Below, piece by piece: positions 1-7,432 of a stretch of DNA of 11,591 nt. The notes beneath the pieces were generated by a model. The model worked only from the letters and a program-made list of their open reading frames with translations. It searched no databases and was not told where the DNA came from. Position 1 is the stretch's first letter, and every line of letters starts with the position of its first letter. The DNA comes from Candidatus Solincola jinzensis (GTDB lineage: Bacteria; Actinomycetota; Geothermincolia; Geothermincolales; RBG-13-55-18), in contig JACVJG010000043.1 of NCBI GenBank assembly GCA_015711875.1, forward strand, positions 1 to 11,591. Direction: 5' to 3'. Made by a program: the position numbers and the translations under genes.

Positions 1-1
1 C

Positions 2-418
2 TCGGACCTATCGCATAACTATATTTTGGGGAATCCTTCCAGCGAGCAGAGGAAGCTTGCCGACGCCTACCTCAGGACAGCGGAGCTGCTCATCGGCTCC
101 CTGAAGGCCGGTGCCTCCGTGGGGCAGGTGTGGCAGAGGGTATATGACGAGGTCTCGTCCCTGGGTTACGCGGAATACACCCTTCCCGCTTTCGGCCACG
201 GCATCGGGGTCATCGGCCATGAATGGTACCCGGCCATCATCAACAGCGACGAGTTCCGCGACCTGGTGCTGGAGGAGAACGTGGTCGAGGTCGCCGCTTT
301 GGTCATGAACGTGCCGGGAGTGGGGGGCATGAGGCTGGAGTGCGTGGTGAGGGTCACCCCGTATGGGGGCGAGATGCTCAACACCACCCCCCTCGAGCTG
401 ACGGTCCTGGACATATAG
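2..418 (+). CDS. M24-family metallopeptidase (Xaa-Pro aminopeptidase-like), 3' part only
   Basis: This is the C-terminal 138 residues of a protein in the creatinase/aminopeptidase P fold. The frame is open to the left edge of the window, so the start is missing. M24 enzymes bind two metal ions and cleave an N-terminal residue, typically before proline. Counting from the first visible codon, the metal-ligand pattern can be followed: D2 in SDLSHNYILG fits the second metal Asp, H66 in GHGIG the metal His, H73 in IGHEWYP the second conserved His, and E96 (VVEVAAL) and E113 (MRLECVVRVT) the two C-terminal metal Glu. The classical TxEPG around the first Glu is here VVEVAAL, so it is a divergent member and could be a creatinase-type relative rather than a true prolidase. 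It converges on the acyl-CoA dehydrogenase gene. The fold is secure, the substrate is not. Confidence 0.85.
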   Translation, partial: SDLSHNYILGNPSSEQRKLADAYLRTAELLIGSLKAGASVGQVWQRVYDEVSSLGYAEYTLPAFGHGIGVIGHEWYPAIINSDEFRDLVLEENVVEVAALVMNVPGVGGMRLECVVRVTPYGGEMLNTTPLELTVLDI

Positions 419-420
419 GG

Positions 421-577
421 GCGGTCGGCGCGGTCGCTTTCGCGATGCGGGGCGTGCGCAGATGAACACGTGCCAGGCCTGGACCTCGCTGCGCTCGCCT
501 CCGGCTCGCTCCGTCTCCGTCCAGGCGGCTGGCACCGCCACGCCTCCCTGCGGTCGGCGCGGTCGCTTTCGCGATGC
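421..577. repeat. 28-bp direct repeat pair flanking an imperfect inverted repeat
   Basis: An identical 28-bp sequence starting GCGGTCGGCGCGGTCGC lies at 421-448 and again at 550-577, separated by 101 bp. Each copy ends in a small TCGC-TTTC-GCGA hairpin motif. Between them, 470-484 can pair with 519-535 as a 15-bp stem with one 2-nt bulge, enclosing a 34-nt loop. The unit sits between two convergent genes and no coding sequence is recognisable in it. The layout resembles REP/BIME-like intergenic repeats or a small non-autonomous element. The hairpin could also act as a bidirectional transcription stop, but it lacks a T-run on either strand. The repeats are directly visible; the role is inference. 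Confidence 0.6.
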
Positions 578-595
578 AAACCTGCGAGCGTAGGG

Positions 596-1738
596 CTATA
601 AGCCGAGGGAGCGGGAGATTATCTCCTTCATGATCTCGTCGGTGCCGCCTCCTATGGGGCCCAGCCGCATGTCCCTCCAGGCGCGGGCGATGGGGTACTC
701 CTCGGTGTAACCGTAGCCGCCGTGGATCTGGATGGCACGGTCCGCCACCCTCACCGCCATGGACTGGGTGAAGAGCTTGGCCATGGCCACCTCTTTGACC
801 GGCTCCTTGCCCTCGACGTAGAGCTTGAGCACGTGATAGGTGAAGGCCCTACCCAGCTCGATCTCGGTGGCCATGTCCGCGAGCATGTGCGAGATGGCCT
901 GGAACTTCCCGATGGGCTTTCCGAAGGCCTGCCGCTCCTTGGCATACTGCACGGAGATGTCCAGGAGGAGCTGGGCGCCCGCCACCGCGCCCAGGGACAT
1001 GATCAAGCGCTCCCACACGAAGTTCGCCATGATCTGGAAGAATCCGCGGTTCTCCTCGCCCAGCAGGGCGTCGGCGGGCACGCGCACGTCGATGAAGGAG
1101 AGCTCGCCGGTGTCCGAGGCCTTCCAGCCCAGCTTCTTTATCTTCTTGGAGGTCTCGAAGCCGGGGGTGCCGCGGTCGATGATGAACTGGGAGATGCCGG
1201 CATATCCCTTGTCGCGGTCGGTCTTAACCGCTGCCACCACCCAATCGCATCTCACCCCGTTGGTGATGAAGGTCTTGGACCCGTTGATGATCCAGTCCGA
1301 ACCGTCCCTCACCGCGTAGGTCTTGATGCCCGCCACGTCGGAGCCCGCCTCCGGCTCGGTTATGCCCAGGGCACCGATGGTCTCGCCCTTTATGCCGGGA
1401 ATGAGGTATTTTTCCTTCTGCTCGGGGGTGCCGAAGCGGTTTATCTGGGGCATGGCGATGCCGATGTGGGCTCCTATGCCCGAGGCCACCCCCGCGGAAC
1501 CGCAGCGGGTCATCTCCTCGTGCAGCACCGCCTCGGCCAGGCGGTCGTCGTCACCGCCGTATTCCTCGGGGTAGGACATGCCCAGGAAGCCCAGTTCCCC
1601 CATGCGGGTGAAAACCTCTCGCGGGAACTCCTCCGCCTCTTCCCACTCGTCGGCGTGGGGGGCGAGCTCGTTCTCGACGAACTCCCTCACCGTCTTGCGG
1701 AAATCCTCGTGAACCGGCTGGAAGATGTCGTAACTCAT
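596..1738 (-). CDS. acyl-CoA dehydrogenase, long-chain/isovaleryl type
   Basis: A 380-residue FAD flavoprotein of normal family length that oxidises an acyl-CoA to the trans-2-enoyl-CoA and passes electrons to ETF. The three domains are in order: N-terminal helical domain (about 1-120), beta domain with the flavin/substrate signature ITEPEAGSD (126-134), and C-terminal helical domain (about 235-380) with IHGGYGYTEEYPI (338-350). The C-terminal position that carries the catalytic Glu in short- and medium-chain enzymes is Gly here (IGGGTDEIMKEI, 362-373). Instead E243 in VWERLIM sits where isovaleryl-CoA and long-chain acyl-CoA dehydrogenases keep their catalytic base, so an active enzyme of that branch is expected. 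The start is supported by GGGAGGAAAGG just before ATG on the minus strand. No ETF or CoA-ligase gene is adjacent; the chain length accepted cannot be read from sequence. Confidence 0.96.
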   Translation of the reverse strand: MSYDIFQPVHEDFRKTVREFVENELAPHADEWEEAEEFPREVFTRMGELGFLGMSYPEEYGGDDDRLAEAVLHEEMTRCGSAGVASGIGAHIGIAMPQINRFGTPEQKEKYLIPGIKGETIGALGITEPEAGSDVAGIKTYAVRDGSDWIINGSKTFITNGVRCDWVVAAVKTDRDKGYAGISQFIIDRGTPGFETSKKIKKLGWKASDTGELSFIDVRVPADALLGEENRGFFQIMANFVWERLIMSLGAVAGAQLLLDISVQYAKERQAFGKPIGKFQAISHMLADMATEIELGRAFTYHVLKLYVEGKEPVKEVAMAKLFTQSMAVRVADRAIQIHGGYGYTEEYPIARAWRDMRLGPIGGGTDEIMKEIISRSLGL

Positions 1739-2371
1739 CCTTTCCTCCCTGTGGTGATGGACAGGCCGGAACGCCTGTCTCGGTGCCCGGAACGCGGGGA
1801 AATTATATCATAACCGCTCGGGGCCGAATCCGCTCATGAGGCCCGTTTCCCACCGCTCTTCCGCTCGGGCTGTGAGGGCCGAAAACTTCGGCGGTGAGGG
1901 TACTTTTGGGGGCAGGATTTCGGTTTTTAGCCGGCCGCGGATCCGCGCAGCCCTACAAGGTGAGCGTGGCAGCTCGGCGGGACGGCGGCCCGGGCTCCGA
2001 GAGCGCCGCCCTCTCTTTCGTCTCTTGCCGTTCCCAGGGCGGCAGGAAAGCGCGACGATATGGCGACGGCGGCGATCCCGGGCTTCCCGGGCGAACCGTT
2101 TATCGCTGTCGGCCGAGATCGCGACAACGGAGGAGAGCGGGCTTGCCATCGCCGTGATCCATTTGGGGATGGATTATGGAGGCGCAAGAGGGGAGGCCGC
2201 TCGGTCTTCCCTGAGCGGGAGCGGAACGAACAGGGGAAAAGGATGAGCTCTCGCATGCCCCATCCGCCTCGGCATGTCTCAAGACTGGCGGAAGGAGACG
2301 ATGGTCTCGATGGGTTGCGTGCAGGCACGGAAGGGGGTTCCCGCATGTTAGGAAAAAGGCCGCCGATATTG
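1739..2371. other. Long divergent intergenic region with no recognised gene
   Basis: About 670 bp separate the divergent acyl-CoA dehydrogenase and response-regulator starts. Open frames exist on both strands, but their translations are Arg/Ser/Gly-rich, resemble nothing I know, and look like high-GC chance frames. Visible structure is limited to a perfect 6-bp hairpin with a 3-nt loop at 1878-1892 (GCCGAA/TTCGGC), a CCCGGG-CTT-CCCGGG element near 2085, and a CCGCTC/GAGCGG pair near 2200-2218. No tRNA, known riboswitch core or transposase remnant was seen. It may hold long leaders or promoters for both flanking genes. Confidence 0.4.
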
Positions 2372-2388
2372 TAGAATCGTGTTAGAAT
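2372..2388 (+). promoter_or_regulatory. Possible -10 elements for the response regulator
   Basis: Two copies of TAGAAT, each followed by CG, lie 11 bp apart at 2372-2377 and 2383-2388, just upstream of the ribosome binding site at about 2399-2405. Each matches the sigma-70 -10 consensus at 5 of 6 positions. The -35 region is poor: TTAGGA at about 2348 is the best candidate for the first box. The short distance to the start codon would give a very short 5' leader. The boxes are visible; promoter function is inferred. Confidence 0.3.
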
Positions 2389-2410
2389 CGGGGGGATGAA
2401 GGAGGTGCCC

Positions 2411-2845
2411 ATGTATCGCGTTCTCGTGGTGGATGACGACCCCATGGTTACCAGGCTGGTGCGTATCAACCTCGAGCTGGAGCAGTTCGAGGTGGAGGAG
2501 GCCTGGGATGGCAGGACGGCGATGAAGATGATGCGCGAGAACCCTCCCGACCTCCTGGTGTTGGACATCATGATGCCCCAGATGGACGGCTGGGAGATCC
2601 TCAAGCTCATGCGCGAGGACGAAGCCCTCAAGGACTTGCCCGTGGTGGTGCTGACGGCAAAGGTCCAGGATGAGGACATGGCCAGGGGGTGGAGGATGGG
2701 CGCGGACGGCTACATCGTCAAGCCCTTCAACCCCGTGAACCTTGCAGACTCCCTGCGCAAGGTGCTCGCAGCCACCCCCGAGGAAAGGCTGGCCAAAAGG
2801 CAGGAGGAGATGGAGCGCCTCAAGGACATCATCCTCGATGACTGA
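2411..2845 (+). CDS. Single-domain response regulator (CheY-like receiver)
   Basis: A 144-residue stand-alone receiver that accepts a phosphoryl group from a sensor kinase. It shows the acidic cluster D8-D10 (VVDDDP), phospho-acceptor D52 in LVLDIMMPQMDG, the switch Thr T82 in VVLTAK, and the invariant Lys K104 in YIVKPF, with Y101 at the aromatic switch region. No DNA-binding or enzymatic output domain follows; about 25 charged residues after the receiver (TPEERLAKRQEEMERLKD) probably form a helix or short coiled coil. I place the start at ATG 2411, preceded by AAGGAGGTG at ideal spacing; the in-frame ATG at 2396 overlaps that ribosome binding site and would add only five residues. No kinase gene is nearby, so the partner is unknown, and output is likely by protein-protein contact. 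Confidence 0.95.
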   Translation: MYRVLVVDDDPMVTRLVRINLELEQFEVEEAWDGRTAMKMMRENPPDLLVLDIMMPQMDGWEILKLMREDEALKDLPVVVLTAKVQDEDMARGWRMGADGYIVKPFNPVNLADSLRKVLAATPEERLAKRQEEMERLKDIILDD

Positions 2846-2984
2846 GGGCGGCTCCTTCCCGTAAACGCATTTTGAACGCATCACAATCCTGATCTCCAGT
2901 GCATGGGAGTGCGCTCTCGGTTTTACGGCGCCGGATAAGCGGGTGGTCGGCTGTCAGCAAAGGCGAGGTCGAGCGGAGGTGATC

Positions 2985-3968
2985 ATGGCCAGGATAGTGG
3001 TTCTAGCCCCCATCCCCGAGGAGGCGGTGAGGGGCATGGTGTCCCAGGCCGGTGGCGGCGAGGCGATAGAGGTCTCCGTTTACGCGGGAGAGCCGGGGAA
3101 AGGCCTGGAGGAGGCGGTGAGGGGAGCCGACATCATAATCGGCGATTTCACCTTCCGACTGCCCATCGACGCGCGCGTGGCGGAGGCGGCGAGGGGATGC
3201 CGCCTCATCCAGCAACCCAGCATCGGGTATCAGCACATAGACCTGGAGGCCACGCGGAAAGCGGGCATCCCGGTGGCGAACGTGGGGGCCGCCAACGCCA
3301 TCGGGGTGGCGGAGCAGGCGATGATGTTCATGCTCTGCCTGCTAAAGCGGGCGCTGTATTTTCATAGCAAGACGGCGCGGGGGGAATGGGGACAGCCGGA
3401 TATCTTCACCCTGGGCATGTACGAGCTCTATGGCAAGACCCTGGGAATAGTGGGCATGGGGCATATCGGGCGCGAGGTGGCGGCGAGGGCGAAGAGCTTC
3501 GGATGCCGCATCGTCTATCATGATCTGAGGCCCCTGTCACCCGACGAGGAGATGGAGCTGGGGGCGGAGCGCATGGAGCTCGAGGACCTGCTGCGCGTCT
3601 CGGACATCGTCTCCCTGCACGTCCCGCTCACCCCCCAGACCAGGCACATGATAGACGCGGGAAGGCTGGCCTTGATGAAGCCGGACGCCTACCTCCTCAA
3701 CCTCGCCAGGGGGGAGGTGGTGGACGAGGAGGCCCTGGCCGCCGCCCTGGCCGAGGGCAGGTTGGCGGGAGCCGGGATAGACGTCTTCACCCGGGAGCCC
3801 GTGGATCCCGGCAACCCCCTGCTCTCGTCGGAAAAGGTCATACTCTCCCCCCACATAGCGGGGGGCACCAATGAGAGCCGGGTAAGGATGCTCCAGGTGA
3901 CCATGGAGAATATCGCCAGGGTGCTTTCGGGGCAGAAGCCCCTCTACGTGGTGAACGGAGTGGAATAG
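2985..3968 (+). CDS. D-2-hydroxyacid dehydrogenase family protein
   Basis: A 327-residue NAD(P)-dependent oxidoreductase of the D-isomer 2-hydroxyacid dehydrogenase family, which interconverts a 2-oxo acid and a D-2-hydroxy acid. The Rossmann motif GMGHIG is at 157-162. The catalytic set is complete: R242 in NLARGEVVDE, E271 in FTREPVDPGNPL, and H290 in LSPHIAGG. D180, at the end of the second Rossmann strand (YHD), favours NAD over NADP. ATG 2985 follows GGAGGTGATC closely and is the likely start; an upstream in-frame GTG at 2943 would add an unlikely tail. A TPP enzyme follows after 39 bp, so the two are probably co-transcribed and act on related oxo acids. Family members include glyoxylate, hydroxypyruvate, phosphoglycerate and lactate dehydrogenases; there is no ACT domain, so it is not a typical SerA. 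Substrate unresolved. Confidence 0.93.
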   Translation: MARIVVLAPIPEEAVRGMVSQAGGGEAIEVSVYAGEPGKGLEEAVRGADIIIGDFTFRLPIDARVAEAARGCRLIQQPSIGYQHIDLEATRKAGIPVANVGAANAIGVAEQAMMFMLCLLKRALYFHSKTARGEWGQPDIFTLGMYELYGKTLGIVGMGHIGREVAARAKSFGCRIVYHDLRPLSPDEEMELGAERMELEDLLRVSDIVSLHVPLTPQTRHMIDAGRLALMKPDAYLLNLARGEVVDEEALAAALAEGRLAGAGIDVFTREPVDPGNPLLSSEKVILSPHIAGGTNESRVRMLQVTMENIARVLSGQKPLYVVNGVE

Positions 3969-4007
3969 CGGCGGGAGGTCTCCCGGCCGTGGAGGGGGAA
4001 GGGGGCG

Positions 4008-5684
4008 ATGATGAACTGCGCGCAGGTGCTTATCGAGGGCATAAAAGCCATGGGGGCCAAGAGGATATACGGGGTGATCGGCACCTCCAATCTCTCCTTC
4101 GTGGACGCTCTCTATGACCACCAGGATGAGATTCGCTACGTCTCCTGCCGCCACGAGCAGGTGGCCGCGAGCATGGCGGACGCGGAGGGTCGCCTGACCG
4201 GCATACCCGGGGTAGCCCTCACCCACTCCGGGCCCGGCACCCTGAACGCGCTCATATCGGTGGGAAACGCCTACAAGGACTGCAGTCCCCTTATCCTGCT
4301 CAGCGGGGCGGTGAAGAGGCGGCTCAGGGGTTCCGACGGCATGCTGGAGGCGGATCACAAGGCCATATTCGCTCCTCTCTGCAAGGGGGCCTTCAGGCTG
4401 GAGGATGCGGCCAGCGCGGCGGCGGTCTTCTCCCGCGCCTATTCCCTGGCGGTTTCGGGGGCGCGCGGCCCGGTGCTCATAGAGGTTCCCGAGGACGTAT
4501 GGGGAGAGGAGGCGGGGGAAGAGCCCCCGCGCTACCGCCTCGCCCCGGAATACCGCCCGCCCCTGCATGTGGAGGACGTATGGCGGGCTATGGAGATGGT
4601 GAAGGGAGCCCGGCGCCCCCTGCTCTTGTCCGGAGGAGGCGTGGCCTACGCCGGTTGCTCGCATCTGCTGGTGCGGCTGGCGGAGGCTCTGCAGGTCCCG
4701 GTGATCACCACCGGCAACGGCCGGGGCACCATACCCGAGGACCATGCCCTCTGCCTGGGGCGCGCCGGTTTCGGGGGAGGGAATACCGCCGCCGATACCG
4801 CGTTGAGCGAGGCTGAGGTGGTGCTGGGGCTGGGGTGTACCCTCTCCGATATGACCACCTACGAGTACACCCTGCCGGTGAGCGGCGAGGTCATCCTGGT
4901 GAACGTGGACCTCGAGGCCATGCTCACCAGCCGCTTCCGCGCCCAGTACATGATTGAGGCCGACGTCAGGGATTTCCTCGCGGAAGCGCTGGGCACGGTG
5001 AAGGACTACCATCCGCCCGCGCGGGAGGAATGGTGGGAATCATTGGAAGATAAGCGCAGGGAGTGGAAGATGCGCCTGGACGAGGCCATCGCCTCCGACA
5101 AAGTGCCCCTTTCCCCCGGACGCGTTGTGCACGAACTATCGCGCCTCCTTCCGGAGGGGCATATCGTCACCGTGGGGGGAGGCACCCACGTCCTCTACCC
5201 CATGGCCTTCCTGCCCTGTCGGGAGCCACTCAGCTACCTCTCCGCCGTGAACTTCGGGGCCATGGGCTTCGGGTTTCCCGCGGCGATGGCGGCGAAGCTC
5301 GTGTACCCGGAAAAAGAGGTGGTGGCCATCCTGGGGGACGGCGACTTCATGATGACCATGCAGGATCTGGAGACGGCTTGCCGCGAGGGCATCAAGGTGA
5401 GGGTGCTGGTGATAAACGACAACATGGACCGGGTGCTCAATCTCAGGCAGCGCCTGCAGTGCGGGGGAAGGATCCTCGGGACCTGCCACGGCAACCCCGA
5501 CTTCGCGGCCCTGGCGCGCACCTTCGGGGCTTCGGGGTGGAGGCTGGAGAGGCCGCAGGAGATAGTGCCGGTGCTGGAGGAAGCGCTGGCGGCCCCGGGG
5601 CCGGCGGTGGTGGATGTCATCATCGATCCCGACGACCTGCCTCCCCTCAACCTGGAAGCCACCCTGCGCATGGGTATGGGTTAA
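4008..5684 (+). CDS. Thiamine-pyrophosphate enzyme, acetolactate synthase superfamily
   Basis: A 558-residue protein with the three-domain layout of acetolactate synthase and oxo-acid decarboxylases: N-terminal TPP pyrimidine-binding domain (about 1-165), central domain (about 190-325) and C-terminal TPP pyrophosphate-binding domain (about 370-545). The cofactor-activating Glu is E50 in [16 protein letters not shown]. The Mg-TPP motif begins GDG at 443-445 and ends at N470-D-N472 in VLVINDN. The segment usually GTDAFQE in acetohydroxyacid synthase reads GSDGMLE (108-114), with Leu at the Gln position, so true acetolactate synthase activity is doubtful. No small regulatory subunit gene follows. 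The chemistry should be decarboxylation or carboligation of a 2-oxo acid, perhaps feeding the dehydrogenase 39 bp upstream. ATG 4008 and ATG 4011 are both possible starts after a GGAGGGGGAAGGGGG purine tract. Confidence 0.9.
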   Translation: MMNCAQVLIEGIKAMGAKRIYGVIGTSNLSFVDALYDHQDEIRYVSCRHEQVAASMADAEGRLTGIPGVALTHSGPGTLNALISVGNAYKDCSPLILLSGAVKRRLRGSDGMLEADHKAIFAPLCKGAFRLEDAASAAAVFSRAYSLAVSGARGPVLIEVPEDVWGEEAGEEPPRYRLAPEYRPPLHVEDVWRAMEMVKGARRPLLLSGGGVAYAGCSHLLVRLAEALQVPVITTGNGRGTIPEDHALCLGRAGFGGGNTAADTALSEAEVVLGLGCTLSDMTTYEYTLPVSGEVILVNVDLEAMLTSRFRAQYMIEADVRDFLAEALGTVKDYHPPAREEWWESLEDKRREWKMRLDEAIASDKVPLSPGRVVHELSRLLPEGHIVTVGGGTHVLYPMAFLPCREPLSYLSAVNFGAMGFGFPAAMAAKLVYPEKEVVAILGDGDFMMTMQDLETACREGIKVRVLVINDNMDRVLNLRQRLQCGGRILGTCHGNPDFAALARTFGASGWRLERPQEIVPVLEEALAAPGPAVVDVIIDPDDLPPLNLEATLRMGMG

Positions 5685-5790
5685 GGGCGATGATGCGGGC
5701 GCGCAGAAGGGTTGCCACAGGGGAGGTAAACGCGCCCTGCCGCGAGGAAGAAAGGCCGGAGCCGGCCCGGCGGAGCATGGAGGTAGTAAG

Positions 5791-6195
5791 ATGGCTTTCG
5801 AGTCGTTCGAGGTATCCACTTCCTCGCGCAGCCAGATGGTGGACGTGACCGCGATGGTGCGTGAGGCGGTGAGGCGCGCGGGGGTGAGAGAGGGCGTGTG
5901 CGTGGTTTACGTGCCCCACACCACCGCCGGGGTCACGGTGAACGAGAGCGCCGACCCGGCGGTGGCTGCCGATATCCTCGAGCACCTGGAAAAACTGGTG
6001 CCCAGGGGCCGCTACCGGCATCGCGAGGGCAACGCGGATGCGCACATCAAGGCGAGCATGATGGGGTTCTCCCAGGTGCTGCCGGTGGAGGGCGGGGACC
6101 TCTCGCTTGGCACTTGGCAGGGGGTCTTCCTCTGCGAGTTCGACGGGCCGCGCCGCAGGCGCGTGAGGTTGGCGGTGATCCCCCATGGCCGGTGA
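5791..6195 (+). CDS. yjbQ: YjbQ / UPF0047 family protein
   Basis: A 134-residue protein, the usual length for this compact single-domain family. Family hallmarks are in order: [16 protein letters not shown] (41-56, with H43, N51 and E52), H77 and H85 in [17 protein letters not shown], and [20 protein letters not shown] (105-124). The clustered His residues are the conserved putative metal/active-site positions. E. coli YjbQ has been reported to have weak thiamine-phosphate synthase activity, but the physiological role is unsettled. ATG 5791 is preceded by GGAGG with a 7-nt spacer and matches the usual family N-terminus; longer in-frame starts are not credible. Its last 11 bp overlap the next gene, implying translational coupling with the SAM hydroxide adenosyltransferase. 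It lies 106 bp after the TPP enzyme and may belong to the same transcript. Confidence 0.95.
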   Translation: MAFESFEVSTSSRSQMVDVTAMVREAVRRAGVREGVCVVYVPHTTAGVTVNESADPAVAADILEHLEKLVPRGRYRHREGNADAHIKASMMGFSQVLPVEGGDLSLGTWQGVFLCEFDGPRRRRVRLAVIPHGR

Positions 6196-7027
6196 GCTCA
6201 TCACCTTCAGCAGCGATTTCGGCCTGGCCGAGGAATGGGTGGGGGCGGTGAAAGGGGTCATCCTCTCCATCAACCCCGGCGCTTTGATCGTGGACATCGC
6301 TCACGAGATCCCCCCCTTCGACATCTCCAAGGGCGCCTTCATGCTAGCGGCGGCCCTGCCTCACTTTCCGGTGGGGGTTCACCTCGCGGTGGTGGACCCT
6401 GGGGTGGGCACGCGCCGCCTGGCGGTGGCCCTGCGCGCCTACCGGGGGGACATGCTGGTGGGTCCGGACAACGGTCTGCTTATCCCCGCGGCGGAGAGGC
6501 TGGGCGGCGTCACGGAAGCCTATTTCCTGGACAACCAGGAGTTTTTCCGGCATCCCGTGAATCCCACCTTCCATGCCCGCGACATCTTCGCGCCGGTGGC
6601 GGCGCATCTCTCCCTGGGGGCTGACCCCAGGGACATGGGGTCGCCCATGGACCCAGACAACCTGGTCCCCGCCCCCTGGGGGAGCGCTCGCGAGGGGGAG
6701 GGCGCCCTCTACGCCATGGTGGTGGATATCGACCGCTTCGGGTCCCTGCGCCTCAACGCTTATCCCGGGCAGGTGAGGGCCCTGGGGTATCAGGAGGGCG
6801 ATAAAGTGCTTCTGGGGATCGGCGAGGCGGAGATGGAGGCGGTCCTTGCCTCCACCTTCGGGGAGGTGGGGGCCGGAGAGGTACTTCTCTACGAGGATTC
6901 CTCCGGAGTCATGGCCGCGGGAGTGAACGGCGGCAGCCTCGCCGCCCGCACCGGCTCGCGCCCTGGAGACGTGATCATCGTTTACGGCGAAGCCGCGATA
7001 CCCCCGCAGGCAGACGGCAGAGGGTAA
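6185..7027 (+). CDS. S-adenosyl-L-methionine hydroxide adenosyltransferase (DUF62)
   Basis: A 280-residue member of the fluorinase/chlorinase fold whose usual activity is to split SAM with water into adenosine and L-methionine. N-terminal motifs are canonical: [18 protein letters not shown] (7-24), [13 protein letters not shown] (35-47), [13 protein letters not shown] (69-81) and VGPDNGLL (92-99). The Asp-Arg-His triad that marks the hydrolase branch, known from Pyrococcus PH0463 as D68/R75/H127, is present with the same spacing as D71, R78 and H130 (FHARDIFAP). A smaller C-terminal beta domain spans about 175-270. Triad retention argues against a halogenase. The start ATG 6185 overlaps yjbQ by 11 bp with GGTGATC just upstream as a weak ribosome binding site. 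Likely roles are SAM homeostasis or limiting SAM/adenosine levels; partner enzymes are not nearby. Confidence 0.95.
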   Translation: MAGELITFSSDFGLAEEWVGAVKGVILSINPGALIVDIAHEIPPFDISKGAFMLAAALPHFPVGVHLAVVDPGVGTRRLAVALRAYRGDMLVGPDNGLLIPAAERLGGVTEAYFLDNQEFFRHPVNPTFHARDIFAPVAAHLSLGADPRDMGSPMDPDNLVPAPWGSAREGEGALYAMVVDIDRFGSLRLNAYPGQVRALGYQEGDKVLLGIGEAEMEAVLASTFGEVGAGEVLLYEDSSGVMAAGVNGGSLAARTGSRPGDVIIVYGEAAIPPQADGRG

Positions 7028-7156
7028 CCGCTTGTCCTCGCAACCCGCAAGAGCGTGATACAAGAAAGTAGCGATGCACGTTGTGTTTCCCCGACATGGA
7101 CCATGTGCCCGGCTATCGTGTCCAACAAGCTGGGATCGTGCATGGGGAATACGGTA

Positions 7157-7226
7157 AGGTCCAGGCGCTGGCAATCCTGATGCTGGCAAAAGGTACAGCA
7201 TAAGCGATGCTGTGAGGTCCAGGCGC
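7157..7226 (+). repeat. Direct repeat bounding a 58-bp insertion in the ybjQ remnant
   Basis: AGGTCCAGGCGC occurs at 7157-7168 and 7215-7226, and the match extends to 14 of 15 bp leftwards. The second copy resumes the protein exactly where the first leaves it (VRSRR). The intervening DNA contains a perfect 7-bp hairpin, ACAGCAT/ATGCTGT at 7195-7213, with a 5-nt loop. No transposase-like inverted termini are seen. Confidence 0.7.
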
Positions 7227-7328
7227 GCGGGCAAGGATATAGCGGCCGGTTGCAAGCGGGTCGCAGGCGGCTAACTCAAGGGCTGTACGGGGATGATGAC
7301 CGGGGCAAGGAACGAGGCCCTGCCGAGG

Positions 7329-7432
7329 ATGATGGAGCACGCGCAGTCCATGGGGGAGGCGGGAGAATGCCTTTCCTGAGGAGGTATATCCTTAACTGAA
7401 AAATATGATGGAGCACGCGCAGTCCATGGGGG
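7329..7432 (+). repeat. 28-bp direct repeat bounding a 76-bp insertion in the ybjQ remnant
   Basis: The identical 28-bp sequence beginning ATGATGGAGCACGCG lies at 7329-7356 and 7405-7432. It encodes MMEHAQSMG, and only the second copy continues into the conserved GADAVLG. The 48 bp between the copies include GAGGAGG and an AT-richer stretch ending GAAAAAT, with no recognisable gene. The repeat is exact, unlike the rest of this decayed gene, suggesting a late event. Confidence 0.85.

Noticed and set aside
421..577. 28-bp repeat pair considered as CRISPR
   Set aside because: There are only two copies, the 101-bp spacing is too long and self-complementary, and no cas gene is present.
722..1813. 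Long plus-strand open frame opposite the acyl-CoA dehydrogenase
   Set aside because: It is the antisense shadow of a clearly coding gene in high-GC DNA; its His/Gly/Leu-rich composition has no family resemblance.
2243..2374. Possible 43-codon ORF before the response regulator (ATG after GGGGAAAAGG)
   Set aside because: The translation matches no family I know, the purine tract abuts the ATG at poor spacing, and the frame ends inside the likely promoter.
3537..5012. 491-codon minus-strand open frame opposite the dehydrogenase and TPP genes
   Set aside because: It spans two well-supported genes on the other strand and has a low-complexity His/Gly/Arg composition typical of antisense frames.
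4008..5684. Calling the TPP enzyme ilvB (acetolactate synthase large subunit)
   Set aside because: The Gln of the GTDAFQE-type motif is missing, there is no small-subunit gene, and the neighbour is a hydroxyacid dehydrogenase, not ilvC.
5690..5848. Short Arg-rich ORF between the TPP enzyme and yjbQ
   Set aside because: It overlaps the true yjbQ start out of frame, has no good ribosome binding site and matches no family I recognise.
6185..7027. Calling the DUF62 protein a fluorinase or chlorinase
   Set aside because: The Asp-Arg-His triad diagnostic of the hydroxide adenosyltransferase branch is present with exact spacing.
7329..7432. 28-bp repeats considered as a CRISPR array seed
   Set aside because: There are only two copies with one 48-bp spacer, the repeat encodes part of a YbjQ-like protein, and no cas gene is present.
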